A stretch of 26,165 nt of DNA from Prevotella sp. UBA4376 (lineage in GTDB: Bacteria; Bacteroidota; Bacteroidia; Bacteroidales; Bacteroidaceae), in assembly GCA_002391185.1 (NCBI GenBank), contig DGRY01000028.1, positions 1,184-27,348 on the forward strand. Reading direction: 5' to 3'. Positions within the stretch are counted from its first letter, which is position 1. Every line of letters begins with the position of its first letter. Both the position numbers and the translations under genes were made by a program. Below the pieces are notes generated by a model. That model ran no database searches. It was not told where the DNA came from and worked only from the letters and a program-made list of their open reading frames with translations. Positions 15,871 through 23,413 of this stretch are shown here, one piece after another.

Positions 15871-17892
15871 TTATTTTTCCAAACTGATGTTCTGTGATTC
15901 AGCATTGATAATTGTCCAATCAGCAACAGAAGCAGTCATACTCTTGATACCAGACTTAACGAGGTTGAAGGTATAGGTGTAGGTGTGACCTGGATACCAG
16001 CGTGTGATAGTTTGGCCAACAGTATGCTGAGGGCCAGCTACAGTAGCTGCCTTAATGTTGCTGAGGCGTTCTTTGAAGTACATAGACTGTCCTGTAGCTG
16101 TCTTGATGCTGATACCGATGTAGTCATTGTCATCGGTAGAATTTGCTTTTCGTTCAAGAAGCTGTGGAACAACGTTGAGAGTGTAGGTGTTGCTGTTTTC
16201 TGCTTTGTTAAGCACTACATCTGTAGTGCTACCTGAAAGTGTGATAAGACCGCTACCCATGAGAACCTTACCATTGTTGTCGATGCGGGTAATAGTTACC
16301 TCGCTACCTGTGAGGTCAACTGCAGTTTTGTCTTTAGTTGTTGTAAGGTTGATAGTTATCTGGCTCATCATGTGGAACTGAGTCATATTTATAGCATTAG
16401 TTGTTGCACCAATAGCAGGATTGATGGCGTCAGCATATCCATTTGTTACGTTGTAATCAGGTGTAGTGTTTGACTTCTTGATAGGAGCACCCCAGAGATA
16501 GTCGGTTGTTCCTGCAGTGATAGGGAAGTAGTCGACATTAGTTGCATCTGTTTTAACATCAGCGCTTGTGTTAACCGCACGGAAATGATAGTATGTCTTG
16601 TTGTTCTCGAAATACCATGCATCATCACCCTTAACTTCGTAGCCTGTTTTCCAATTTTTGTCCTCAGGATCTTTGAAGTCGTTTGTTGTGATTGCAGAAC
16701 GATAGAACTTGACATCGTTGCTTTCAGTACCATTGTTGAGAAGGTTGAGGGTGATGCGTGCATTGCTTGGGTCTGTAATCTTGGCTGTGATATCTGTCCA
16801 ACCTTCAACAGTTGCTGTCATTGTTACTGCAGTCTTGTTTACGTTGATGTTGAAGATATAGTTAAGACCATTCTCCAATGTAACATCTGTGTTTGTGAGC
16901 TTGGTCATTGAAGTAGCATTTACTGTTGTGTTCAATGCCTTATACATCATGTCGTATGTGATGTAATACTGGTTATCATCAATGATGAAACTCATGGCAT
17001 TGGCGTTGCTTCCCTTTGTGTATTTTGCACCTGGGATAACCTGTGCCATCAACTCGTGCTTATTATTGTCTGTGCTGCTCTTCTCGTAGATGCTTGCAAC
17101 GGTGTTTGAAGTAGCGTTGCTCCAGGTGCCGTTTGTAAGGTCGAGAGTAGCCGATGTAGGTATGTTGTAAAGGGTTACATTGTTGCCACCAGTGAAGTTG
17201 AAGCAGTTTGTTGCTGCAAAGCCTTTACCCTTGTTGAGGTTTACAGTGATACGAGCCAAAGCATGCTTGAACTGCAGGTTGCCCTGTTCAAACTTACCAG
17301 GACCATCTGTATCTTTAGGATCTTCGAGGTTGAACTTCAACTTGTTGTCGCCAGAGATGTTGTTGCTGTAGATAAGGTCTTCATTAAGAATGCTTTCTTC
17401 TGTCTGGGTAGTAGAAACATTCCATGCTACGGTGTGTGCAAGGTCGGTGTTTGACCATGTCTTATCTTTCTCTGGGGCAGCCAGCAAATTCTCTTTTACC
17501 TGAGTATCATCAGTTGATGTCTTGCCTGGAACAGCAAAAGCATAAACTGAGAGTTTTGCATCGCGACCATAAGCATCGTCCCAATAACGCTTATAAGAGT
17601 CGTCGAATACTACGCTTGAATAAGATGTAGCTGACTGTTCTTCATCCTTAGTTGCATTTGCTTGAGTTCTGGTTACACGTACAGCATTCTCAGCAGGACC
17701 TTCACTCTTGATGTGCATGATGACCTGTGTCGGTGCAGAGTTGTGCAAGCCAGCGCGAGAAGAGGTATTACTTTCTCCAGAGAAAGTAATCTGGTTTTTC
17801 ATACTGTTTGGAACAAATTCTTCCAATTCAATGTTGCTACATGCTGTAGTCATTACAGCTGCAGTCATAAGTAGGTAGTTGATTTTCTTCAT
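15871..17892 (-). CDS. Two-domain fimbrillin-like lipoprotein (673 aa)
   Basis: Signal peptide with lipobox TTAC (Cys18). Ser-Ser-Arg-Ala with Arg46 lies 28 residues after the Cys, the same residue number as the known Arg cleavage site of P. gingivalis FimA. Domain 1 runs to about residue 368: RYWDDAYGRDAKLSVYAFAV, LQFKHALARITVNL, then YIFNINVNKTAVTMTATVEGW. Domain 2: NARITLNLLNN, YYHFRAVN, FHMMSQITINLTTT, VLMGSGLITL, then YTYTFNLVKSGIKSMTASVADW and a short tail. It follows the 404-aa gene by 89 bp, the widest gap in the operon, which holds a hairpin repeat. It is the first of three consecutive two-domain subunits. Position after the gap and length fit a major structural subunit, which is inference. 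Confidence 0.8.
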   Translation of the reverse strand: MKKINYLLMTAAVMTTACSNIELEEFVPNSMKNQITFSGESNTSSRAGLHNSAPTQVIMHIKSEGPAENAVRVTRTQANATKDEEQSATSYSSVVFDDSYKRYWDDAYGRDAKLSVYAFAVPGKTSTDDTQVKENLLAAPEKDKTWSNTDLAHTVAWNVSTTQTEESILNEDLIYSNNISGDNKLKFNLEDPKDTDGPGKFEQGNLQFKHALARITVNLNKGKGFAATNCFNFTGGNNVTLYNIPTSATLDLTNGTWSNATSNTVASIYEKSSTDNNKHELMAQVIPGAKYTKGSNANAMSFIIDDNQYYITYDMMYKALNTTVNATSMTKLTNTDVTLENGLNYIFNINVNKTAVTMTATVEGWTDITAKITDPSNARITLNLLNNGTESNDVKFYRSAITTNDFKDPEDKNWKTGYEVKGDDAWYFENNKTYYHFRAVNTSADVKTDATNVDYFPITAGTTDYLWGAPIKKSNTTPDYNVTNGYADAINPAIGATTNAINMTQFHMMSQITINLTTTKDKTAVDLTGSEVTITRIDNNGKVLMGSGLITLSGSTTDVVLNKAENSNTYTLNVVPQLLERKANSTDDNDYIGISIKTATGQSMYFKERLSNIKAATVAGPQHTVGQTITRWYPGHTYTYTFNLVKSGIKSMTASVADWTIINAESQNISLEK

Positions 17893-17944
17893 ATGATATA
17901 TGATTTTTTTTTCTGTTTATAGTTTACGGTTTATGAGTTTACTG

Positions 17945-17978
17945 TACTCCCTCTCCTTTGGAGAGGGTCGGGGTGAGG
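17945..17978. repeat. Intergenic hairpin repeat of the CCCTCTCC type
   Basis: An 8-bp stem CCCTCTCC-TTT-GGAGAGGG (17949-17967) is followed by TCGGGGTGAGG. This word is, from memory, a common dispersed intergenic repeat in Bacteroidetes. It sits between the first three genes of the operon and the run of large fimbrillin genes. There is no T tract after it in the direction of transcription, so it is not a standard terminator, but it could pause RNA polymerase or affect mRNA decay. Confidence 0.6.
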
Positions 17979-17981
17979 TTT

Positions 17982-19196
17982 CTACTTTTCCAAATCTGTA
18001 TTTATTGTAGCATAGATATAGTCCCAGTCAATAATCTGTGCGGTACATTCTATCTCTCTTTTAACAATATCTTTCACCTTTATGAGGTAGGTGTAGATAT
18101 AGTTAGGGTTCCATGTGAACGAGTCGTTAGATGTGCCATTCTCGTTTAGCACAAGAGGAATATCCTTAAAGATGTTTGTACCTATCTTGAAACTGATAGA
18201 TAACTGCACTCCGCTTTGTGGAATTTGCAGTATTCCATCGGTGCAATACATCATGAATGCTTTGTCATCGCTATTGCATAGAGCAAGGTCGTTAAGGTTT
18301 GACTCTTTATCATCTGTTGTAAGCAAAACGGGATGCTCTTGAGTGCTAAGCAGTTTTGTGAATTTTCCTTTCAGAAGTGGAGTAGTGCTCAGATCAACAT
18401 CATATCCCCTTGCTTCGGTGATAAAATTGTTGGATGTTACCTTTATTTTTATATCGGTAACAGGAACATCCTTTAGGCTTCCTTCTTCTATACCGCTGTA
18501 GATGCCGAAACGAACCTTTGATGTGAAATGATGGAAGGGTAGTGACACCTGACGGGTGAGAGCCGTGCTTCCAGTGTTTATCTCTTTTGTGCCATTGTCA
18601 ATCATCAGGTCGTAGTCTTTGCCATCTGCATTGCGTATAATCTGACAAGGGAAGAAATCTTCGCGTCCTGTAGATGGACGTCCATTGTCGCAGGTTTGGA
18701 ACTGGAACACACCTGTTTCGGGAATGGTGAGATGATTGGTTGTAAATGTGATACCAGATGCATCTTCTGGGTATGGAGTAAGTGCATAGAAGGCATAAGG
18801 AAAGCCTTTCTTGTCCCAGTATGTTTGTTTCTGCTCTTTGATATATGTCTCAGATTTGCTTGCATACTCCCATGAGTAAACCGAGTTCCATGAGTCGTAA
18901 TGGTATTTGACCTGATAGTTGTCCATTACGGTTTTCTGGTTATCCAGCTGGAAATCTTTCCATGCGTTAACAATGAATCCTTGCTGAAGTGGATCGCTTG
19001 TTTGGTTTGTTGAAGATGTGATATTGGCTGTTATGGAATGTGTGGCTGTAGTGCGAAGAGACTGTATGGCTACCTGCGAGAATGTGAGTGGAAAATCTCC
19101 TGGCAGTTCCTCTTCGTAGGCATCAGAGGATGCACTACAGCTTGCAAGAAAAGCTGTAGTCATCAATGTTGCAATATAAATAAATGTTTTCTTCAT
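17982..19196 (-). CDS. Fimbrillin-like (Mfa-like) lipoprotein, third gene of the operon (404 aa)
   Basis: Lipobox LASC (Cys20). Arg48 lies 28 residues after the Cys but within SLRTTAT rather than SRA. It shows fimbrillin features: FIVNAWKDF early on, a YWDKKGFPYAFYALTPYP segment (~residues 122-139), LPFHHFTSKVRFGIY as the core strand (~residue 215), and a C-terminal NYIYTYLIKVKDIV ... IIDWDYIYATI. It is 11 bp after the DUF5119 gene and before the repeat-filled gap, so it groups with the promoter-proximal genes. In related loci this position often holds an anchor or base-proximal subunit, but I cannot prove that role here. Confidence 0.75.
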   Translation of the reverse strand: MKKTFIYIATLMTTAFLASCSASSDAYEEELPGDFPLTFSQVAIQSLRTTATHSITANITSSTNQTSDPLQQGFIVNAWKDFQLDNQKTVMDNYQVKYHYDSWNSVYSWEYASKSETYIKEQKQTYWDKKGFPYAFYALTPYPEDASGITFTTNHLTIPETGVFQFQTCDNGRPSTGREDFFPCQIIRNADGKDYDLMIDNGTKEINTGSTALTRQVSLPFHHFTSKVRFGIYSGIEEGSLKDVPVTDIKIKVTSNNFITEARGYDVDLSTTPLLKGKFTKLLSTQEHPVLLTTDDKESNLNDLALCNSDDKAFMMYCTDGILQIPQSGVQLSISFKIGTNIFKDIPLVLNENGTSNDSFTWNPNYIYTYLIKVKDIVKREIECTAQIIDWDYIYATINTDLEK

Positions 19197-19207
19197 GTCT
19201 TGTAGGT

Positions 19208-20356
19208 TTAAATCTCAAAGTGCCATATCACTTCCTTGTAGTCTTCAATAGTAGGAAGGAACAAACTCTCCATCTTCAATTCGCTCTGATACTCAGGTTC
19301 AAGCTGCATGCAATCTATATCTATGGTGATGATGCCGCCATAAGCCTGTTTCTTCATCTGGTCGGTGATGTCGCGACGATAGGTCTTGACAGTGCCATCG
19401 GCAAGTGTCAGGTCGAAATAAATGTAGTTATGCAGGTCGGAACGACCACCTTGATAGGTTGTGCCCTTGTTGCTATCGTAACGTTCCATATCGCATAGTC
19501 CGAAGGTGTTGAGACGGCCTCCTACAATATCTACTTCCTCGCCATCAATTTTGATGCCTTTCTTCATTCGGGTTGGCATATAAACCATGCAGGCATCGTC
19601 AAGAGTGTGTCCGGTGTTTACTATTGTACCGCGGGCAAGTGATGTAATGGCTGCATTGCCATCAACATCCTGCACTATGCTTTCATTGTTGTGCAGAACA
19701 ATTTGCACCAGATACATGTAAACGAGAGGTTTAAGTATTGCCTCGATATGTTTGATGTAAACGTTGTTTTCGGCATCGTATTCATAGTCGTTCAAATTTT
19801 CAGAGATATGCACATCCTTAGGGTAAGCTCCATACATCATCTCAGGTTGGTCGTGAAGACCAATGATGGCATCATCGTTTTCGCTGCGTCTATTAAAACC
19901 TTTGCTTCCATTGGTATATGCGATAACATTGTTTGGGTTACTTTCGTCAATCTGTACGTTAGGCGATTCGCCCTTAAAGTCAACATCCGACCAGAATAGG
20001 AGGTTGTAATATCCAAACTGGAAATATTTTCTGAATGAAGGGGTGTCGATGGTAAAGCCATCTTTACCAACAATTGCTCCATCAGGATTTTCACCTGTAT
20101 AATATCTGCGCACCTCAATGAGCTTTGGCATGGGGTATTCAAGAGAATCCCATAATGCAGCATCTGTTTCGTCCCATCCGAAATGGTATTTCACCTGAAC
20201 ATCGGTGTGCACATCCCATGCTACATCGATATCGGTGTCAACCTGTGGAAGGATAATTTTCATCTCCTGGCCAGGGAGATGAAGTGGTGGCTCAATACAC
20301 GATGTTATTGAGAATGTGGCTAAAAACAATAAAAGATATGTTGTTATATGTTTCAT
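19208..20356 (-). CDS. DUF5119-family lipoprotein, pilus-associated (382 aa)
   Basis: A lipoprotein (lipobox ITSC, Cys20) of about 380 residues, recognised by overall pattern as DUF5119, a Bacteroidales family regularly found beside DUF3575 and fimbrillin genes. Visible landmarks are CIEPPLHLP right at the mature N-terminus, WDSLEYP, FGYYNLLFWSDVDF, MYGAYPKDVHI, a central PLVYMYLVQIVLHN strand, and ITIDIDCMQLEP near the C-terminus. No Arg site exists near the Cys, so it is unlikely to be a polymerising subunit of the same kind. It lies 11 bp after the DUF3575 gene and 11 bp before the 404-aa gene. A role in anchoring or assembling the pilus at the outer membrane is inferred from context. Biochemical function unknown. 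Confidence 0.75.
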   Translation of the reverse strand: MKHITTYLLLFLATFSITSCIEPPLHLPGQEMKIILPQVDTDIDVAWDVHTDVQVKYHFGWDETDAALWDSLEYPMPKLIEVRRYYTGENPDGAIVGKDGFTIDTPSFRKYFQFGYYNLLFWSDVDFKGESPNVQIDESNPNNVIAYTNGSKGFNRRSENDDAIIGLHDQPEMMYGAYPKDVHISENLNDYEYDAENNVYIKHIEAILKPLVYMYLVQIVLHNNESIVQDVDGNAAITSLARGTIVNTGHTLDDACMVYMPTRMKKGIKIDGEEVDIVGGRLNTFGLCDMERYDSNKGTTYQGGRSDLHNYIYFDLTLADGTVKTYRRDITDQMKKQAYGGIITIDIDCMQLEPEYQSELKMESLFLPTIEDYKEVIWHFEI

Positions 20357-20367
20357 TATTCAGAGTG

Positions 20368-21771
20368 TCATTTCTGTATATTATATACAGGCTTTTTCTT
20401 TCTGTAGATGATGTCGTATGTGAGATGGATTCCTGCGTTGGTAGGTCCAAACCATGTCAAACTGTGATTACGTTTTTTGAAGTCTGACGAATTACCATGA
20501 TAGTTGTAATAGTATAGTCCGTCAATGTCACCAGTAACAGGGTTGCCCCATACGTAAGGGTCGAATTGAGTGTAGAAACCTCCGAAAGAAGCACTGAACT
20601 CAAGACGCAAAGAACCCTTTTTATTCAGATTGCAGGTGTAGCCAATACTTAGTCCTGCTCCTGCTCCTTCGCCTTCCCAACCTTTGGTTTCGCTAAAACC
20701 GATACCATATTTGGTGCCCTCTACATAGGCACTAAGGTAAGTACCGATGAACTGTCCCTCTCCCTTGAAATATCTACGAAGTTCAAACTGCAGGTCGCGA
20801 ATCTGGAAGAACTTGTGCTCGTCCCAATGGCGATGATTGCTGAATGTGAAACCTGCATTATAGGTGTAGTGTCCGTCGAGAGGATAATATTCCAGTTGTG
20901 TGTTGATGCCGAAGGCTGTGCCAAACTGTGGCACGTAAAGGAAATCGTGCAGCAGGTTGGTGCGCAAGGCAATGAGATGCCTACGAGTGTATTTCATTGG
21001 TTGCTCGGCACATTTCTGCTCTGGCATACTGATGTGTAGTTGTGCGTCAAGATTGGGTAATGGAGTCTTAAAAGGCACCTTGGGTGCTTCATACACTTCG
21101 TGATTGCGCACAAACCATAAAATTACTCGTGCCTGACGAAGTGTAGGGAAGTATATATCAAGAAGACGTTTCCATAGCTTTCCTTTGTTATACTTCATCA
21201 GTTGGGTTTTGCAATAGCGTTCGTCGCCTTTTGATTTGTCCCAAATAGCTTTTACGATGTTGTAGTCGGCATCGTTGGCTTTCTTCATCAAGGTAACGAG
21301 ATAACCATAGTCTTCTGTTATGCTTGATGCCTTAACGGGGAGTGCATCAGCTGAACGGCTAAGTCCTTTGCTAAGAAATTCAATAAGTCGTTGAGTACGT
21401 CCTCTACTCAAACGGATGTTATTGTTATAAGGACCCTCTGGTGATGCTGCTCCACGCACAAAAACCTGACTAAGACGCATATCCTGCGCCTTAAGCATTG
21501 GACGAAGCTCCTTGTTGTAGAGAGCTACAAAAGGGTCGGAAGGAAGCAATTCTGTTCTGTTCACGCGGAAATGAATTCCTCGTGAAATAGCATCGAACAC
21601 AGAATCAGAGATAACAGGAGCACAATTAGTACCAGATTCTGATACTATAACAAAAGGGTAGTCTGCCTCTTGTTTATAGACATGACTATCTAATACTTGT
21701 GCTCTTCCCTGATTAATGTGGCTCAAAAATACAGATACGCCTATGGCAATTTGCCGTATTCGAATCAACAT
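20368..21771 (-). CDS. OmpA-like/DUF3575 outer-membrane protein, first gene of the pilus operon (467 aa)
   Basis: A short signal peptide (to about GRAQ, residue 25) precedes an OmpA-C-like region at ~60-155: FRVNRTELLPSDPF, then VRGAASPEGPYNNNIRLSRGR, the pattern of the peptidoglycan-binding fold. A linker with aromatic residues leads to a DUF3575 beta-barrel-like region from ~residue 269 (ALRTNLLHDFLYVPQFG) to the end, with alternating strands and the YGIGFSETKGWEGEG stretch. It probably spans the outer membrane and contacts the cell wall, and so could anchor or help export the pilus. It is the promoter-proximal gene, preceded by a ~115-nt leader and followed 11 bp later by the DUF5119 gene. 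The family assignment is good; the exact role is inference. Confidence 0.8.
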   Translation of the reverse strand: MLIRIRQIAIGVSVFLSHINQGRAQVLDSHVYKQEADYPFVIVSESGTNCAPVISDSVFDAISRGIHFRVNRTELLPSDPFVALYNKELRPMLKAQDMRLSQVFVRGAASPEGPYNNNIRLSRGRTQRLIEFLSKGLSRSADALPVKASSITEDYGYLVTLMKKANDADYNIVKAIWDKSKGDERYCKTQLMKYNKGKLWKRLLDIYFPTLRQARVILWFVRNHEVYEAPKVPFKTPLPNLDAQLHISMPEQKCAEQPMKYTRRHLIALRTNLLHDFLYVPQFGTAFGINTQLEYYPLDGHYTYNAGFTFSNHRHWDEHKFFQIRDLQFELRRYFKGEGQFIGTYLSAYVEGTKYGIGFSETKGWEGEGAGAGLSIGYTCNLNKKGSLRLEFSASFGGFYTQFDPYVWGNPVTGDIDGLYYYNYHGNSSDFKKRNHSLTWFGPTNAGIHLTYDIIYRKKKPVYNIQK

Positions 21772-21893
21772 TTAATCACAATAAATTAAGTTACAGATAT
21801 TGAATTTGTGGTAGACCTTAATCAATTGGTCGCTTTTCGCAAAGTTAATCTATTTCTATTCAAATACCTTTCAATAATATATAAAACCAAGTG

Positions 21894-21924
21894 CAAAGAT
21901 ATAAAAAAATGAAAACAGTACAAA
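21894..21924 (-). promoter_or_regulatory. Consensus Bacteroidetes promoter of the pilus operon
   Basis: Read on the minus strand: TTTG (21921-21924), exactly 19 bp, then TATCTTTG (21894-21901), followed by CAC. Both boxes match the consensus without a mismatch. Predicted initiation near 21888 gives a leader of about 115 nt. A second -7-like box, TAACTTTG (plus 21840-21847), lies closer to the gene but has no matching -33 element. I see no invertible repeats around the promoter. Confidence 0.7.
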
Positions 21925-22158
21925 ACAAAACCTAAAAAAGAAAATAGTTTTTGAGATAAATGCGAGAAATACGAAAATGGTCTTCAAAAAAGGAAAGCAT
22001 TAAGGTTATCGTTTATAAGTATATAGTTTAGCTCATGTAAGTATATAGTTTATGGTTGATTACTATATGGTTTATTAAAAGAAAAAAGTAAAAGGGTAAA
22101 AAAGTAAAATGGTAAAATAGGATATAGTTTCCTGTTGTTTAAGTTTGTGAGTTAACGT
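21925..22158. repeat. AT-rich spacer with degenerate word repeats
   Basis: A spacer of about 230 bp between the divergent promoters. It contains AAGTATATAGTTTA twice (22017-22030 and 22039-22052), a related TACTATATGGTTTATT, and tandem GTAAAA-type words at about 22087-22120. No gene or structured RNA is visible. This looks like decayed Bacteroidetes intergenic repeats. Confidence 0.55.
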
Positions 22159-22189
22159 TTTGTGAAATATTCCTTTTTTATTACTTTTG
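22159..22189 (+). promoter_or_regulatory. Consensus Bacteroidetes promoter that fixes the start of the 139-aa gene
   Basis: TTTG (22159-22162), exactly 19 bp, then TACTTTTG (22182-22189). Both boxes match the consensus. Predicted initiation near 22195 lies downstream of the first possible ATG (22162) and about 18 nt before the ATG at 22213. Confidence 0.65.
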
Positions 22190-22212
22190 CATTCCGTAAG
22201 AATAAAAATGAT

Positions 22213-22632
22213 ATGAAACTAATTCTACATAAAATTTATGATGGTTATCTCTTCTTCCAATTTAAGATGTGGATAAAATATCAAGGTAGAGTCGATTTTG
22301 ATAATCTATATACTCAAATTTTTCTTATATCATATTATAATATAATATGGTGCATGATACTTTATATATATGTGTCGAAACCAACCATAGAAAATAGAGT
22401 TGCTTTTGGAATATTTGGGGCATCCATCTTTTTAATTATTATAAAAATATTAGAAAGGTATCTAAAAAAAAATAACTTTGTAGAGGAATTATACGAGTAT
22501 TACAAAACATTTTCCGATTCAGAAAGAAGAATAAAAGAAAAAAAGGGATTATATTACAATGTATTACCTATTTGTTTATTGCCTCTGCTTAATATAACAT
22601 TATGCTATATTTTATCGCAAGTTTACAAGTGA
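22213..22632 (+). CDS. Small AT-rich membrane protein of unknown function (139 aa)
   Basis: I do not recognise a family. The protein has a polar, aromatic N-terminus (KIYDGYLFFQFKMW), two adjacent hydrophobic segments (~residues 33-54 and 61-77), a charged central stretch ending in SERRIKEKKG (~79-110), and a final hydrophobic segment (~115-135) before a short QVYK tail. This suggests a three-helix inner-membrane protein. An in-frame ATG at 22162 would add 17 residues but falls inside the promoter's -33 box, so I chose ATG 22213. The gene is clearly more AT-rich than its neighbours and uses many ATA and AAA codons, suggesting recent acquisition. It precedes the M15 peptidase gene by 97 bp on the same strand but has its own promoter. 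Confidence 0.65.
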   Translation: MKLILHKIYDGYLFFQFKMWIKYQGRVDFDNLYTQIFLISYYNIIWCMILYIYVSKPTIENRVAFGIFGASIFLIIIKILERYLKKNNFVEELYEYYKTFSDSERRIKEKKGLYYNVLPICLLPLLNITLCYILSQVYK

Positions 22633-22714
22633 TAGCTATGTTGTTTAGTTGGGAGAAAGAAGATATAACGTAATAGAGAATATCTGTTTTGTTGCGTGTT
22701 TCTTTTTTTATTTG

Positions 22715-22722
22715 TAATTTCG
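22715..22722 (+). promoter_or_regulatory. Possible -7 box directly before the M15 peptidase gene
   Basis: TAATTTCG matches TAnnTTTG in all but one fixed position and ends only 7 bp before the ATG. A GTTG at 22691-22694 is spaced 20 bp upstream. If used, the mRNA would be nearly leaderless. Moderate support only. Confidence 0.35.
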
Positions 22723-22729
22723 CAACGTT

Positions 22730-23374
22730 ATGAAATTATTATCAACGATATTGTTGTTTGTTGCTATGCTTGTGGGGCATGGTGATGGAACAGAAAAGGG
22801 ATTTTCACAGCAGCAGATTCCTGACAGGGTGTTTGCACGTATGCAAGGAAAATCGTTTCCTGTGGGATGCAAAGTAAGTAGAAATGATTTGCGTTATTTG
22901 CGTATAAAGCATTATGATTTGCAAGGGAAAGTGCATGAGGGTGAGTTGGTATGTAATAAGAGGATTGCTGCCGACTTGATAGATATTTTTAAAGAGCTGT
23001 ATCGACACAAATATCCGATAGAACGTATGAGGCTGATTGATGATTATGATGCTGATGATGAGAAATCTATGCAGGCAAATAATACAAGTTGTTTTTGCTA
23101 TCGAAAGGTGAAAGGGGCAAAGAAACTGTCAAGTCATTCCATGGGTATGGCTATAGATATTAATCCATTGTATAATCCTTGTTATAAGAAGTATAGCAAT
23201 GGAAAGGAAATGGTTCAGCCATCAACAGCTAAAAAGTATTGCAATAGAAATATTAATTTCAATTACAAAATTGTGAAAGGTGATTTGCTTTATCGCTTAT
23301 TCATTAATCATGGCTTTGAATGGGGCGGTAATTGGCATTCAAAGAAAGATTACCAGCATTTTGAAAAGAAGTAA
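22730..23374 (+). CDS. Secreted M15-family metallopeptidase, D-Ala-D-Ala carboxypeptidase-like (214 aa)
   Basis: A zinc peptidase of the VanY/M15 type, which cuts D-Ala or similar bonds in peptidoglycan peptides. An N-terminal signal peptide (residues ~1-17, MKLLSTILLFVAMLVGH) places it in the periplasm. The zinc-binding pattern SSHSMGMAIDINP supplies His136 and Asp143, and the C-terminal GGNW...KDYQHFE supplies His210. All three expected ligands are present and the spacing is normal for the family. Four Cys in the middle (Cys121, Cys123, Cys151, Cys171) could form disulfides. Length is typical. It faces the DUF349 gene tail to tail and shares a terminator with it. Involvement with the pilus is not indicated. 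Confidence 0.88.
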   Translation: MKLLSTILLFVAMLVGHGDGTEKGFSQQQIPDRVFARMQGKSFPVGCKVSRNDLRYLRIKHYDLQGKVHEGELVCNKRIAADLIDIFKELYRHKYPIERMRLIDDYDADDEKSMQANNTSCFCYRKVKGAKKLSSHSMGMAIDINPLYNPCYKKYSNGKEMVQPSTAKKYCNRNINFNYKIVKGDLLYRLFINHGFEWGGNWHSKKDYQHFEKK

Positions 23375-23409
23375 AAAAAAATAGCTCACGAAAAGTGAGC
23401 TATTTTTTT
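23373..23409. terminator. Bidirectional intrinsic terminator
   Basis: A perfect stem (AAATAGCTCAC with GTGAGCTATTT, extended by A and T tracts on both sides) with a GAAAA loop lies between the convergent M15 peptidase and DUF349 genes. T tracts are present in both reading directions, so it can end both transcripts. Confidence 0.9.
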
Positions 23410-23413
23410 GTTT

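Noticed and set aside
17945..17978. Intrinsic terminator ending the operon after three genes
   Set aside because: The hairpin is strong but is followed by AGTACAGTAAACTC and not a T tract on the minus strand.
21772..22158. Invertible promoter (phase-variation switch) for the pilus operon
   Set aside because: No inverted repeats of useful length flank the promoter and no recombinase gene is in the window. The repeats seen there are direct and degenerate.
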